From: Phycisphaerales bacterium | GTDB lineage: Bacteria; Planctomycetota; Phycisphaerae; Tepidisphaerales; Tepidisphaeraceae | DNA: 6,855 bases | Assembly: GCA_028288905.1 (NCBI GenBank) | Contig: JAQGHJ010000318.1 | Location: 1 to 6,855, forward strand | Direction: 5' to 3' | Part shown: positions 1 through 5,733 of the stretch, one piece after another | How positions within the stretch are numbered: position 1 is the stretch's first letter | How the letters are laid out: each line of letters starts with the position of its first letter | Notes under the pieces: generated by a model | Seen by the model: only the letters and a program-made list of their open reading frames with translations | The model's database searches: none | Told to the model about the DNA's origin: nothing | Position numbers and translations under genes: made by a program

Positions 1-469
1 CGTCGCTCTTGAACTTGACGAGCCCCTTCTTCTCGTCGAACTCGACGACGTCCGGGTTTTGCTGGGCGAACGTCGTCAGCTCGCTCACGAGCTGCACCGG
101 CAAGGGCGACGAGCCGGCCTTGCCGACGTTCTGCATCGCCATCTGGTACTTGCCGTTCATCTCCTCGAGCTGGCGGGTCAGCTCGGTGATCTGGGAGGCC
201 TGGTTCGCGATCATCGCGCTCTGGCCCTCCTGGTACGTTCGGGCCTTCTCGATCTGCTGCTGGGTGATGTCCCGCTGGGCGGTCGTGGCGTTCACCTGGG
301 ACTGGGCGGCCGACAGCTGAGCGTCGGTCTGGTCGGCCCGCATCCGTTGGGCGGCGTACTTCTCCGAGGAGACGCAGCCGGTGCCGGCAGCCGCGAGCGC
401 GGCGGCGGCGAGGCCGAGGGTGGTGAAACGACGAGGGGTGGAAACGGGATAGCGAAGCGTCCGAGCCAT
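1..469 (-). CDS. OmpA-type envelope lipoprotein, 3' end cut by window edge
   Basis: The first 156 residues are present and the reading frame runs off the left edge. The protein starts with a basic N-region (ARTLRYPVSTPRRF), then an Ala/Leu-rich hydrophobic stretch ending AAAGTGC. This gives a plausible lipoprotein signal with Cys32 as the acylated residue, although Gly at -3 is not ideal for a lipobox. Residues about 36-110 are rich in Gln, Ala and Glu without Pro and look like a coiled coil or long helix (for example QQQIEKARTYQ and ITELTRQLEEMN). The visible end (PLPVQLVSELTTFAQQNPDV, then a Lys/Glu-rich strand ending KFKSD) resembles the lead-in to a C-terminal OmpA peptidoglycan-binding domain in planctomycete proteins, but that domain lies outside the window. 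The likely role is a lipid-anchored tether to the cell wall. The start is supported by GGAGG at 480-484, 10 nt upstream of the ATG. OmpA membership is inferred from the flanking sequence; the lipoprotein and coiled-coil parts are read directly. Confidence 0.75.
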   Translation of the reverse strand, partial: MARTLRYPVSTPRRFTTLGLAAAALAAAGTGCVSSEKYAAQRMRADQTDAQLSAAQSQVNATTAQRDITQQQIEKARTYQEGQSAMIANQASQITELTRQLEEMNGKYQMAMQNVGKAGSSPLPVQLVSELTTFAQQNPDVVEFDEKKGLVKFKSD

Positions 470-556
470 GGTGTGCGAGCCTCCGTGCAATGGCGTAGCG
501 ATCGGGTCAGGCCGGCACCGGCGGACCGCCGCGTGCGTTCATACTCCGGCCGAGCC

Positions 557-576
557 CGCCGGGTTCCAACCCGGCG
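557..576. repeat. Perfect 9-bp palindrome
   Basis: The sequence CGCCGGGTTCCAACCCGGCG is fully self-complementary apart from the two central bases. It lies about 90 nt upstream of the lipoprotein start, in its probable leader or promoter region. It could form a hairpin in RNA of either strand or be a REP-like palindrome. No T-tract follows it on either strand, so a terminator role is not supported. I found no convincing -35/-10 pair elsewhere in 470-630. Confidence 0.5.
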
Positions 577-630
577 CGACAGTTTGGAAAGTCGGGTGTC
601 CGATTGCAAGGCCGGGCGGGGAAAATGCGG

Positions 631-715
631 GCCCGCGAATCGACACGAATCCCCACGAATGAACGCCGAAGAGCTCGGCTTTCCCATTCGCGGGGATTCG
701 TGTCGATTCGTGTGC
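631..715. repeat. 31-bp inverted repeat made of 10-nt units; possible terminator
   Basis: The arms 631-661 and 685-715 are reverse complements at 28 of 31 positions, with a 19-bp perfect core (637-655 against 691-709). Each arm is itself periodic: the left arm repeats an ACGAAT-type core every 10 nt and the right arm the matching ATTCGTG core. The 23-nt centre carries a further small hairpin (GCCGA at 665-669, TCGGC at 675-679). The structure begins 19 nt after the stop of the HTH gene on the minus strand and is followed there by a TTTT run at 623-626, so it could end that transcript. Its form also suits a dispersed intergenic repeat; similar ATTCGTG-type periodic repeats occur, as I recall, in planctomycete and other environmental genomes. 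Confidence 0.8.
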
Positions 716-733
716 GAGTGATCGTCGGGCGGG

Positions 734-1768
734 TTACCGGCGGCCGAGGCGGCCGAGGATCAAGCCGAACACGCCGAACAGCACGACCGGGGCGAGGCCG
801 ATCGCGGCGATGATCGGGAGCGTCTTGTCGCGGAACCAGTCGAGGGCCGGCGGGCGGGCCCCGTACATGCCGGACGCGACGATGAACAGCCCGAACAGGC
901 AGACGAGGCCCGCCCCGAGGGCGGCCCCGCCGAACGCGGGGGCGGACGGGTCGTCCCGCTCGACGAACGTCGGGGCGGCGATCCGGACCGGGGCCGGGGA
1001 GTCGTCGACGAACGACCCGCCGAGGCTCCCCTCTTCACCCCGCCGCAGCCCGGCGACGGAGCCGGCGAGCGACCCGCCGGCGAACGACCCGCCCGCCAGG
1101 GACCCGCCTGCGAACGACCCGCCCGACGGGTTGATCTCGTCGAGGACGGCCCCGAGGCTCGTGTCGTCGCTCTCGCGGGTCAGGTCCAGCAGACCGGACC
1201 CGGACCCGACGGCCTGCAGGTCGATCTGGTCCCGGGCGATGCCCCCGGTGATGGCCGTCTGGGCCATCGGGTCGATGTGCTCGAGCCCGTCGTCGGTCCC
1301 GAACACGTTGATGCCGACGCCGGACCCGGTCCGGCTGCCGCTGAGCCCCGACCCGCTCGCCATCGTGCCCGACCGCATCGGGCCCGGCGACGGCACGCCG
1401 CCGAGCGACCCGCTGAGCCCCAGGTCGGCCGCCAGGGCCGTGTCGTCCTTCATCCGGAGCGCGCCGCTCGACCCTTCGCTGTCCGACAGGGTGATGCTCG
1501 TGCCGCTCGCCCCGGTCGTGTCGACCAGCCCGACGAGCCCGCCCGAGTCCGACACGCCCAGGTCCACCTGGTCGCCGGAGTCCATCATCACGTCGCCGCC
1601 GCCGAGCTCGGACCGGAGCTGCTCGACCTGGTCGGCCTTGAACATCAGCCGCGGCCCGTCCCGGAACTCGCGGAGCCGGCCCTCGCGGGCGAACTGGCGG
1701 ATCTCGTCCTCCGACCGCCCCAGGGCGGCCGTGGCCTCGTCCATCGTGTAGAACATTTTGGCCATCAT
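734..1768 (-). CDS. Excisionase-type HTH protein with two C-terminal membrane helices
   Basis: A 344-residue protein. Residues about 5-52 form a MerR/excisionase-like winged helix-turn-helix (MFYTMDEATAALGRSEDEIR, then EGRLREFRDGPRLMFKADQV), matching the helix-turn-helix, Arg-rich strand and 'F/Y-K-x-D-V' closing pattern of that family. Residues 60-275 are a low-complexity, acidic Ser/Gly/Asp-rich linker with recurring SGSGL and the block LLDLTRESDDTSLGAVLDEI, which I recall from planctomycete proteins of this type. A GGSFA/GGSLA tandem repeat sits at 216-237. Two hydrophobic helices follow at about 279-300 and 317-338, with a basic tail (GRLGRR). The predicted topology puts both ends, including the DNA-binding domain, in the cytoplasm. 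The start is set by AGGAG at 1779-1783, 10 nt before the first of two adjacent ATGs; the frame is open 168 codons further upstream, but that part has no protein-like character. The gene follows the 1921-2490 gene on the same strand after 152 nt. The DNA target and function are unknown. Confidence 0.82.
   Translation of the reverse strand: MMAKMFYTMDEATAALGRSEDEIRQFAREGRLREFRDGPRLMFKADQVEQLRSELGGGDVMMDSGDQVDLGVSDSGGLVGLVDTTGASGTSITLSDSEGSSGALRMKDDTALAADLGLSGSLGGVPSPGPMRSGTMASGSGLSGSRTGSGVGINVFGTDDGLEHIDPMAQTAITGGIARDQIDLQAVGSGSGLLDLTRESDDTSLGAVLDEINPSGGSFAGGSLAGGSFAGGSLAGSVAGLRRGEEGSLGGSFVDDSPAPVRIAAPTFVERDDPSAPAFGGAALGAGLVCLFGLFIVASGMYGARPPALDWFRDKTLPIIAAIGLAPVVLFGVFGLILGRLGRR
1065..1124 (-). 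repeat. Four 15-nt coding repeats in the HTH gene linker
   Basis: Four consecutive 15-nt units share a GACCCGCC core (plus-strand view). The second and fourth, GCGAACGACCCGCCC at 1080-1094 and 1110-1124, are identical. They encode alternating GGSFA and GGSLA pentapeptides on the minus strand. As in-frame slippage-prone DNA, the copy number may vary between strains and change the linker length without breaking the frame. Confidence 0.75.
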
Positions 1769-1832
1769 GACGGGGGCACTCCTGCGGGACGGGACGGGTC
1801 GGAACGAACGGGAACGTTGCGCGGCCGCGGCG

Positions 1833-1860
1833 ACTGTAGCGGCCGATAGCAAAATGTAAC
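1833..1860 (-). promoter_or_regulatory. Weak promoter candidate for the HTH gene
   Basis: The only A/T-richer patch in the 152-nt gap upstream of the HTH gene reads, on the minus strand, GTTACA (1855-1860), a 16-nt spacer and TACAGT (1833-1838). Each hexamer matches sigma-70 consensus at 4 of 6 positions. The -10 lies 64 nt from the ATG. The match is weak, and the gene may instead be transcribed from the promoter at 2611-2638. Confidence 0.25.
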
Positions 1861-1920
1861 AGATCGGTCCGCCGGCCGCGTCAACCACGGGCTGCGGCCC
1901 GGGTCGGCACGGCCGATGGG

Positions 1921-2490
1921 TCAGTGCGGCCGAGTCGCCGGGTCGGGCCGGTTGACCTCGTCCGGCGTCGGGACGTAATCGGCATCGCCCGGCCGCGGCG
2001 GCCGGGTCGGGGGACGCTCGCCGGCCGGGCCGTCCGGAGCGGCAGGACTTCCGCCGGTGCCGGGTCCGACGGCGGCTCCCGCCGCCCCGCGGACCGCCTG
2101 CCCCTGCACCTGCGTCAGCCGCTTGATCTCGTCCGGCGACGGGGCCGTGTTGTAATCCTGCAGTTGCCGGTCGAACGCGAAGTTCCGGGCGCTGACGAGC
2201 CGCGTCTGCTTCGTGCCCGGCAGGTACTCGTACGCGCACAGCGTCTGCCGGTCGACGTCCATCACGTAGCACCCCCAGGTGTACTGGGAGAGCTGCCCGG
2301 GCATCAGGTACAGCCCGCTACCACCGGCGATCGGCTGCGCGCCCAAAGCCGGGCCGGCCGCCATCGCGGTCGCCCCCACGCCCTGCCCGCGCGACACCAC
2401 CGCCACCAGCACCGCCGCCAGCAGCCCGGCGTTCACGTACAGCGCCACGACCAGCGGCGATCGGCGTCGGCGGCGCGGCGTGCGGGTCAT
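1921..2490 (-). CDS. Conserved hypothetical protein with N-terminal signal anchor
   Basis: A 189-residue protein of unknown function. A strongly basic start (MTRTPRRRRR) precedes one hydrophobic helix at about residues 12-33, indicating a signal anchor with the remainder outside the cytoplasmic membrane. The folded core is about residues 55-118: GGSGLYLMPGQLSQYTWGCY, then MDVDRQTLCAYEYLPG, then RLVSARNFAFDRQLQDYNT. I recall this pattern from uncharacterised planctomycete proteins. The core holds the only two cysteines, Cys74 and Cys85, which could form a disulfide. The C-terminal third is Gly/Pro-rich and disordered, and the motif P-[ST]-P-D-E-[IV] occurs twice (116-121 and 174-179). The start is supported by GAGG at 2497-2500, 6 nt before the ATG. 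It has its own promoter candidate upstream and may head a transcript that includes the HTH gene. Confidence 0.8.
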   Translation of the reverse strand: MTRTPRRRRRSPLVVALYVNAGLLAAVLVAVVSRGQGVGATAMAAGPALGAQPIAGGSGLYLMPGQLSQYTWGCYVMDVDRQTLCAYEYLPGTKQTRLVSARNFAFDRQLQDYNTAPSPDEIKRLTQVQGQAVRGAAGAAVGPGTGGSPAAPDGPAGERPPTRPPRPGDADYVPTPDEVNRPDPATRPH

Positions 2491-2566
2491 TCACCACCTC
2501 GGAAAAACGTCCGCGTCGAATGGAGCGGGCGGTAACAACTTGTAGTAGGGCAAGGTCGGGAGGCGG

Positions 2567-2584
2567 GTGAAGGCTGGGCTTCAC
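2567..2584 (-). other. Hairpin in the leader of the 1921-2490 gene
   Basis: GTGAAG (2567-2572) and CTTCAC (2579-2584) pair perfectly around a 6-nt loop, and flanking GGG/CCC can lengthen the stem with a 2-nt bulge. It lies in the inferred 5' leader, 77 nt upstream of the ATG. A 10-nt inverted copy of its left side (AGCCTTCACC) recurs at 2687-2696. The role, if any, is unknown. Confidence 0.4.
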
Positions 2585-2610
2585 ACCCTTCAAACCGTCC
2601 GCCAATTCCG

Positions 2611-2638
2611 ATTATACGTTCCACCCTACCGCCCGCAA
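2611..2638 (-). promoter_or_regulatory. Promoter candidate with perfect -10 for the 1921-2490 gene
   Basis: On the minus strand, TTGCGG (2633-2638), a 16-nt spacer and a perfect TATAAT (2611-2616) form a sigma-70-like promoter. The -10 is exact in an otherwise very GC-rich setting, while the -35 matches only TTG. Transcription would begin near 2604, giving a leader of about 114 nt that contains the hairpin at 2567-2584. Confidence 0.5.
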
Positions 2639-2734
2639 TACATTTGTCCCCCGCGGGAACAACGGGTTGTGCATTGACCGCATTCAAGCCTTCACCAGTT
2701 GTTGGGAATGGAACCGACGACTTCCGCGCCCGCT

Positions 2735-2853
2735 CATCAGTGACACGGGCTTCCAGCCCGTGCGTGCCCAGTCGAGAGCTGCGAGTCACGGGGATTACCG
2801 AAGTCCTTTACTTCGAACCCGATCGCACGGGGTGGAAGCCCGCGTCACTGACG
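2735..2853. repeat. REP-like inverted pair of 30-bp palindromic units
   Basis: The arms 2735-2764 and 2824-2853 are reverse complements at 27 of 30 positions. The left arm contains its own palindrome, CACGGGCTTCCAGCCCGTG (2744-2762), and the right arm a degenerate version. The 59-nt centre holds a perfect hairpin, CGAAGT (2799-2804) with ACTTCG (2810-2815). Two inverted palindromic units around a short spacer match the layout of REP/BIME-type elements. Read through, the units give peptides such as DTGFQPV and GWKPASLT, which I recall as common spurious ORFs in planctomycete genomes, consistent with a dispersed repeat. Apart from this and the promoter at 2611-2638, I see nothing functional in 2501-2961. 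Confidence 0.75.
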
Positions 2854-2961
2854 GGCCCAGCCGGAGACCGGCCCACTCCGTCGGCGACCTTACCGCAAGG
2901 AACTAGCCCCCTCGCGCCCGGCCTTGCCCCCGTGGCATCCGTCCGCGATCGTACTGGCGAC

Positions 2962-3825
2962 ATGCCCGCCTCGCCCCCCACGCCCCGGTTCCGCCTCGAC
3001 CGGCCCCGCGTCGGCCGGTGGTTGCAGGTGTTTCGCCCGTTCGACTTCGAGTGGAACCGGGTCACGCTGGAAATCCCAAACCTGCCCGCCCCGCTCGCCG
3101 GGCTGCGGCTGATCCACCTGACCGACCTGCACGTCCGCCGCCGGTGGCACGACGCGTACGACCGCCTCATCGACCGCGTCCGCGACGCCGACGCCGACCT
3201 GCTGCTGTTCACCGGCGACTTCGTCGACGACAAGGTGAACCACACTCCCGCCCTGCCGACCGTCCACAAGCTGGCGGCCGGGCTGCGGGCCAAGCGCGGG
3301 TGCTTCGGCATCCTCGGGAACCACGACCGCATGCACTTCGCGCCGCGGCTCGACGAGACGCCGATCGACCGCATCAGCGGGCAGCGGCGGGTCCTCGACT
3401 TCGGGGCCACCACCCCCGGCGGCCCCGCCGCAGCGGTAGAGCTGATCGGGCTGCCCGGGTCCATCCGCAAGGAGTACCCGCCGGGGTTTGCTGCCACGAT
3501 GCCCCCACCGCCGGCCGCCGGCGACCCGACCGTCCGCATCGTCCTGTCGCACTTCCCCGACCACCTGCGTCGGACGGCCGACGTGCTCCGGCCGCACCTG
3601 TTCCTCGCCGGGCACACCCACGGCGGGCAGGTCTGCCTGCCCGGCGGCACTCCGATCATCAAGCACGACGCGCTCCCCCGTCGGCTCTGCTCCGGCGTCC
3701 ACCGCGTCGGCGACACCTGGCTCGTCGTCGGTCGGGGCTTCGGGACCACGAGCCTACCCCTCCGCGTGTTCTGCGCGCCCGAGGTCATTGAGATCGAACT
3801 CGTGCCGGTCGGGACGCTCGGTTGA
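2962..3825 (+). CDS. Metallophosphoesterase, YaeI/YkuE-like
   Basis: A 287-residue calcineurin-like metallophosphoesterase with the full metal-binding set: DLH (Asp55, His57), GDFVDD (Asp86), GNHD (Asn120, His121, Asp122), LSHFPDH (His197) and GHTHGG (His218, His220). The C-terminal stretch GRGFGTTSLPLRVFCAPEV is typical of the YaeI/YkuE group (COG1408), hydrolases of phosphodiester or pyrophosphate bonds, some of which act on envelope lipids. The natural substrate cannot be told. Many relatives carry an N-terminal membrane or Tat signal; with this start none is present, so the protein looks cytoplasmic. The start is chosen because the preceding in-frame sequence is translated from the REP-like repeat and is not protein-like; the ATG has only a poor ribosome-binding site. 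GTG codons upstream cannot be excluded. The gene diverges from the 1921-2490 gene and ends in a terminator at 3828-3851. Confidence 0.88.
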   Translation: MPASPPTPRFRLDRPRVGRWLQVFRPFDFEWNRVTLEIPNLPAPLAGLRLIHLTDLHVRRRWHDAYDRLIDRVRDADADLLLFTGDFVDDKVNHTPALPTVHKLAAGLRAKRGCFGILGNHDRMHFAPRLDETPIDRISGQRRVLDFGATTPGGPAAAVELIGLPGSIRKEYPPGFAATMPPPPAAGDPTVRIVLSHFPDHLRRTADVLRPHLFLAGHTHGGQVCLPGGTPIIKHDALPRRLCSGVHRVGDTWLVVGRGFGTTSLPLRVFCAPEVIEIELVPVGTLG

Positions 3826-3827
3826 AG

Positions 3828-3851
3828 GGGTGACGCGAAATCACCCGTTTT
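3828..3851 (+). terminator. Intrinsic terminator after the metallophosphoesterase gene
   Basis: GGGTGA (3828-3833) pairs perfectly with TCACCC (3841-3846) around a 7-nt loop, followed by GTTTT. It starts 3 nt after the stop codon. The stem is short and the T-run only four, so termination may be partial. Confidence 0.6.
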
Positions 3852-3956
3852 CCCCCACCTTGCCCCGAGTCGTATCCCCCTTAGCGGCAGGACCGAAGGT
3901 CCGCTCCGCCGGGGTTCGCGGCGAGCGTGGTCCCAATCTTGCAGGCGGTCCCATCC
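3852..3956 (+). other. SDR upstream region with small hairpin
   Basis: This gap holds a hairpin GGACC-GAA-GGTCC (3890-3902), flanked by AGC/GCT that could extend it with a bulge. The surrounding sequence (to about 3930) has the look of a dispersed intergenic repeat, but there is no second copy in the window to test this. I found no convincing sigma-70 promoter for the SDR gene here. Confidence 0.3.
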
Positions 3957-3971
3957 AGGAGACCCACCTTT

Positions 3972-5237
3972 ATGCCCGTTACGCTCAAGCCCCTCGCCGA
4001 ACAAGTCATCGTCATTACCGGTGCCAGCAGCGGCATCGGCCTCGTCACGGCCCGGATGGCCGCCCAGCGGGGCGTCCGCGGCCTCGTGCTGGCCGCCCGG
4101 TCGGACGATGCGCTGTCCCAGCTCGAGCAGGAGATCAACGCGCAGGGCACGACGCAGGCGGTCGCGGTCGTCGCCGACGTGGCCGACCCCGAGGCCGTCC
4201 GCCGCATCGCCCAGGCTGCCACCGAGCTGTTCGGCGGGTTCGACACCTGGGTGAACAACGCCGGCGTCAGCATTTACGGCCGGGTGACCGAGGTCAGCGA
4301 CGAGGACCATCGCCGGCTGTTCGAGACGAACTTCTGGGGCGTCGTCAACGGGTCCCGGGTCGCGCTGGCGAACCTGCGGGAGCGGGGCGGGGCGCTGATC
4401 AACATCGGGTCGACCCTCAGCGACCGGGCGATCCCGCTCCAGGGCATGTACGTCGCCAGTAAGCACGCGGTGAAGGGGCTGACCGACGCCCTGCGGATGG
4501 AGGTCGAGGAGGCGAAGCTGCCGGTGTCGGTCACGCTGATCAAGCCGGCCGCCATCGACACCCCCTACCCGGCCCACGCTAAGAACTACATGCAGGACTT
4601 CCCGGCGAACCCCCCGCCGGTATACGCCCCGGAACTGGTCGCCGAGACGATCCTGTACGCGGCCGAGCACCCGGTGCGGGACCTCTTCGTCGGCGGCGCC
4701 GGCAAGGCATTCCAGGTGATGGAGCACGTCGTCCCCCGGGCAACCGACAAGTTCATGGAGCGCGGCCTGTTCGGCCAGATGCACACGGGCAGGCCGAAGC
4801 GCCAGCGGGACGGGCTGCACGCCAAGAACGACGACTTCCGCGAGCGGGGCGACCACGACGGGATGGTGCGGGAGCGCAGCCTGTACACCGCGGCCGTGAC
4901 CCACCCGAAGGCGACGGCCGTGCTCGCCCTCGTCGGGCTCAGCGCCGCGGCCGCGGGCGTCACCGCCCTCCTGATGACCCCGTCGAAGCCCAAATCGACG
5001 TCCGACAAGGTGGCGGACTACCTCCGCCGGTCCCCGGGCAAGGTGTCCGAGGCGCTGGCGTACGTCCGCAAGCACGCCCCCCACCAGTTGGCCGACGCGG
5101 CTGCGTACGTGCAGAAGCACGCCCCGAAGTACGCGGCCGAGGCGAGCGACTACGTGCAGCGGTACGCCGGCGACGCCTCGGACTACGCCCGCCGGTCGAC
5201 CCGTCAGGCCGCCAAAGCGGTCCGCGGGTGGTGGTGA
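3972..5237 (+). CDS. SDR-family oxidoreductase with membrane segment and amphipathic tail
   Basis: A 421-residue protein whose first 260 or so residues are a classical short-chain dehydrogenase/reductase: TGASSGIG (16-23) for the dinucleotide phosphate, the acidic ADVAD at 68-72, NNAG (95-98), Asn120, and the catalytic Ser147, Tyr160 and Lys164 (YVASK). It should be an active NAD(P)(H)-dependent oxidoreductase; the substrate is unknown. Residues about 255-308 are a charged linker, 312-334 a hydrophobic membrane-type segment, and 345-421 an Ala/Tyr/Arg/Lys-rich helical tail with tyrosines at 350, 364, 379, 394 and 405 and a duplicated YV-x-KHAP unit (364-370, 379-385). The core resembles the PRK07109-type SDRs of about 330 residues, which as I recall also carry a C-terminal hydrophobic end; the tail is extra. 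AGGAG at 3957-3961 lies 10 nt before the ATG, which rules out the in-frame ATG 45 nt upstream. The glutaredoxin-like gene follows after 96 nt. Confidence 0.9.
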   Translation: MPVTLKPLAEQVIVITGASSGIGLVTARMAAQRGVRGLVLAARSDDALSQLEQEINAQGTTQAVAVVADVADPEAVRRIAQAATELFGGFDTWVNNAGVSIYGRVTEVSDEDHRRLFETNFWGVVNGSRVALANLRERGGALINIGSTLSDRAIPLQGMYVASKHAVKGLTDALRMEVEEAKLPVSVTLIKPAAIDTPYPAHAKNYMQDFPANPPPVYAPELVAETILYAAEHPVRDLFVGGAGKAFQVMEHVVPRATDKFMERGLFGQMHTGRPKRQRDGLHAKNDDFRERGDHDGMVRERSLYTAAVTHPKATAVLALVGLSAAAAGVTALLMTPSKPKSTSDKVADYLRRSPGKVSEALAYVRKHAPHQLADAAAYVQKHAPKYAAEASDYVQRYAGDASDYARRSTRQAAKAVRGWW

Positions 5238-5276
5238 AGCCTGCGGGAGGCGGTCTCGCCACGAGTTACGAAGGTG

Positions 5277-5295
5277 CGGACATCGGTTTTGTCCG
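5277..5295 (+). other. Hairpin between the SDR and glutaredoxin genes
   Basis: CGGACA (5277-5282) pairs perfectly with TGTCCG (5290-5295) around a 7-nt loop. It lacks a following T-run, so it is not a convincing terminator. It could modulate the downstream message or stabilise the upstream one in a shared transcript. The rest of the 96-nt gap shows no clear promoter. Confidence 0.35.
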
Positions 5296-5333
5296 ATCCC
5301 ACTCAACCCCGGCGACGGAAGGAACGAACACGC

Positions 5334-5585
5334 ATGGACACGGTGATCATCTGCGGCGCGGGCTGGTGCGGCGACACCCGGGCGACCCTCCGCTACCTCG
5401 ACGAGCTGGGCGTCGCGTACGACTATCGCGACGTAGACGAAGACCCGGCCGCGGCCGAGTGGGTGAAGGCCCAGAACGGAGGCAAGCAGAAGCTGCCCAC
5501 GCTGGACGTGGGCGGGCTGATCCTGTCCATCCCGAGCGCCGCGGAACTCAACGAGGCGCTGAAGGCGAAAGGGATGTCGGCCTAG
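5334..5585 (+). CDS. Glutaredoxin-like protein with single active-site cysteine
   Basis: An 83-residue thioredoxin-fold protein of glutaredoxin size. The active-site region is GAGWCGDT: Cys12 occupies the nucleophile position, while the second position of the usual CxxC is Thr15, making it monothiol-like. Cys7, five residues before Cys12, lies in the first strand and is the only other cysteine. The cis-proline motif is LPT (54-56, Pro55), and the adjoining acidic helix (DVDEDPAAAEWVKAQNGGKQ) fits the 'DI-x-x-[ED]-x-x-A' region of glutaredoxin/NrdH/mycoredoxin proteins. It probably handles glutathione-like or other low-molecular-weight thiol mixed disulfides, or acts as a thiol sensor. The start is set by AAGGA at 5319-5323, 10 nt before the ATG; an in-frame extension of 20 residues upstream lacks such a site. 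Lying 96 nt downstream of the SDR gene, it may be co-transcribed with it. Confidence 0.85.
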   Translation: MDTVIICGAGWCGDTRATLRYLDELGVAYDYRDVDEDPAAAEWVKAQNGGKQKLPTLDVGGLILSIPSAAELNEALKAKGMSA

Positions 5586-5616
5586 CGGTACGTGGTCGCA
5601 CTTGGGGCGCGGTTCC

Positions 5617-5696
5617 GCCACAGGTCGCGCTACTCCGAGACCTGTGCGGTGGCCGGCCGACGGCGGCAAAGATCCTAGTGTACCGCGACCTGTGGC
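5617..5696. repeat. Inverted repeat between convergent genes
   Basis: GCCACAGGTCGCG (5617-5629) and CGCGACCTGTGGC (5684-5696) are exact reverse complements, and the match resumes for three bases after one mismatch (TAC at 5631-5633, GTA at 5680-5682). A third, partial copy of the core, GACCTGTG followed by CGGTGG, starts at about 5638. The element occupies the gap between the glutaredoxin-like gene and the convergent small-protein gene, so it could act as a bidirectional terminator or be a relic repeat. There is no T-run next to either arm. Otherwise 5586-5733 appears empty. Confidence 0.55.
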
Positions 5697-5733
5697 ACCC
5701 GAGCGTTCGCGTCCGGCGCCTCCCCAACCTGCC

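Noticed and set aside
631..715. CRISPR array from the repeated ACGAAT/ATTCGTG units
   Set aside because: The units are only 10 nt apart with no spacers and are arranged as one inverted repeat; no cas gene is present.
810..1849. Plus-strand frames of 313 and 190 codons opposite the HTH gene
   Set aside because: They are Pro/Arg/Ser-rich antisense shadows of a gene with recognisable HTH and membrane segments.
1769..2272. N-terminal extension of the HTH protein by 168 codons
   Set aside because: It overlaps the 1921-2490 gene in another frame, is Arg/Ala/Gly/Pro-rich without domain character, and a good ribosome-binding site places the start at 1768.
2674..2702. TTGACC followed at 17 nt by AGTTGT as a promoter for the metallophosphoesterase
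   Set aside because: The -35 is good, but the -10 matches consensus at only 2 of 6 positions and lies upstream of the whole repeat element.
2644..2961. N-terminal extension of the metallophosphoesterase by 106 codons
   Set aside because: It translates the REP-like palindromic repeat, and the family-like sequence begins only after 2962.
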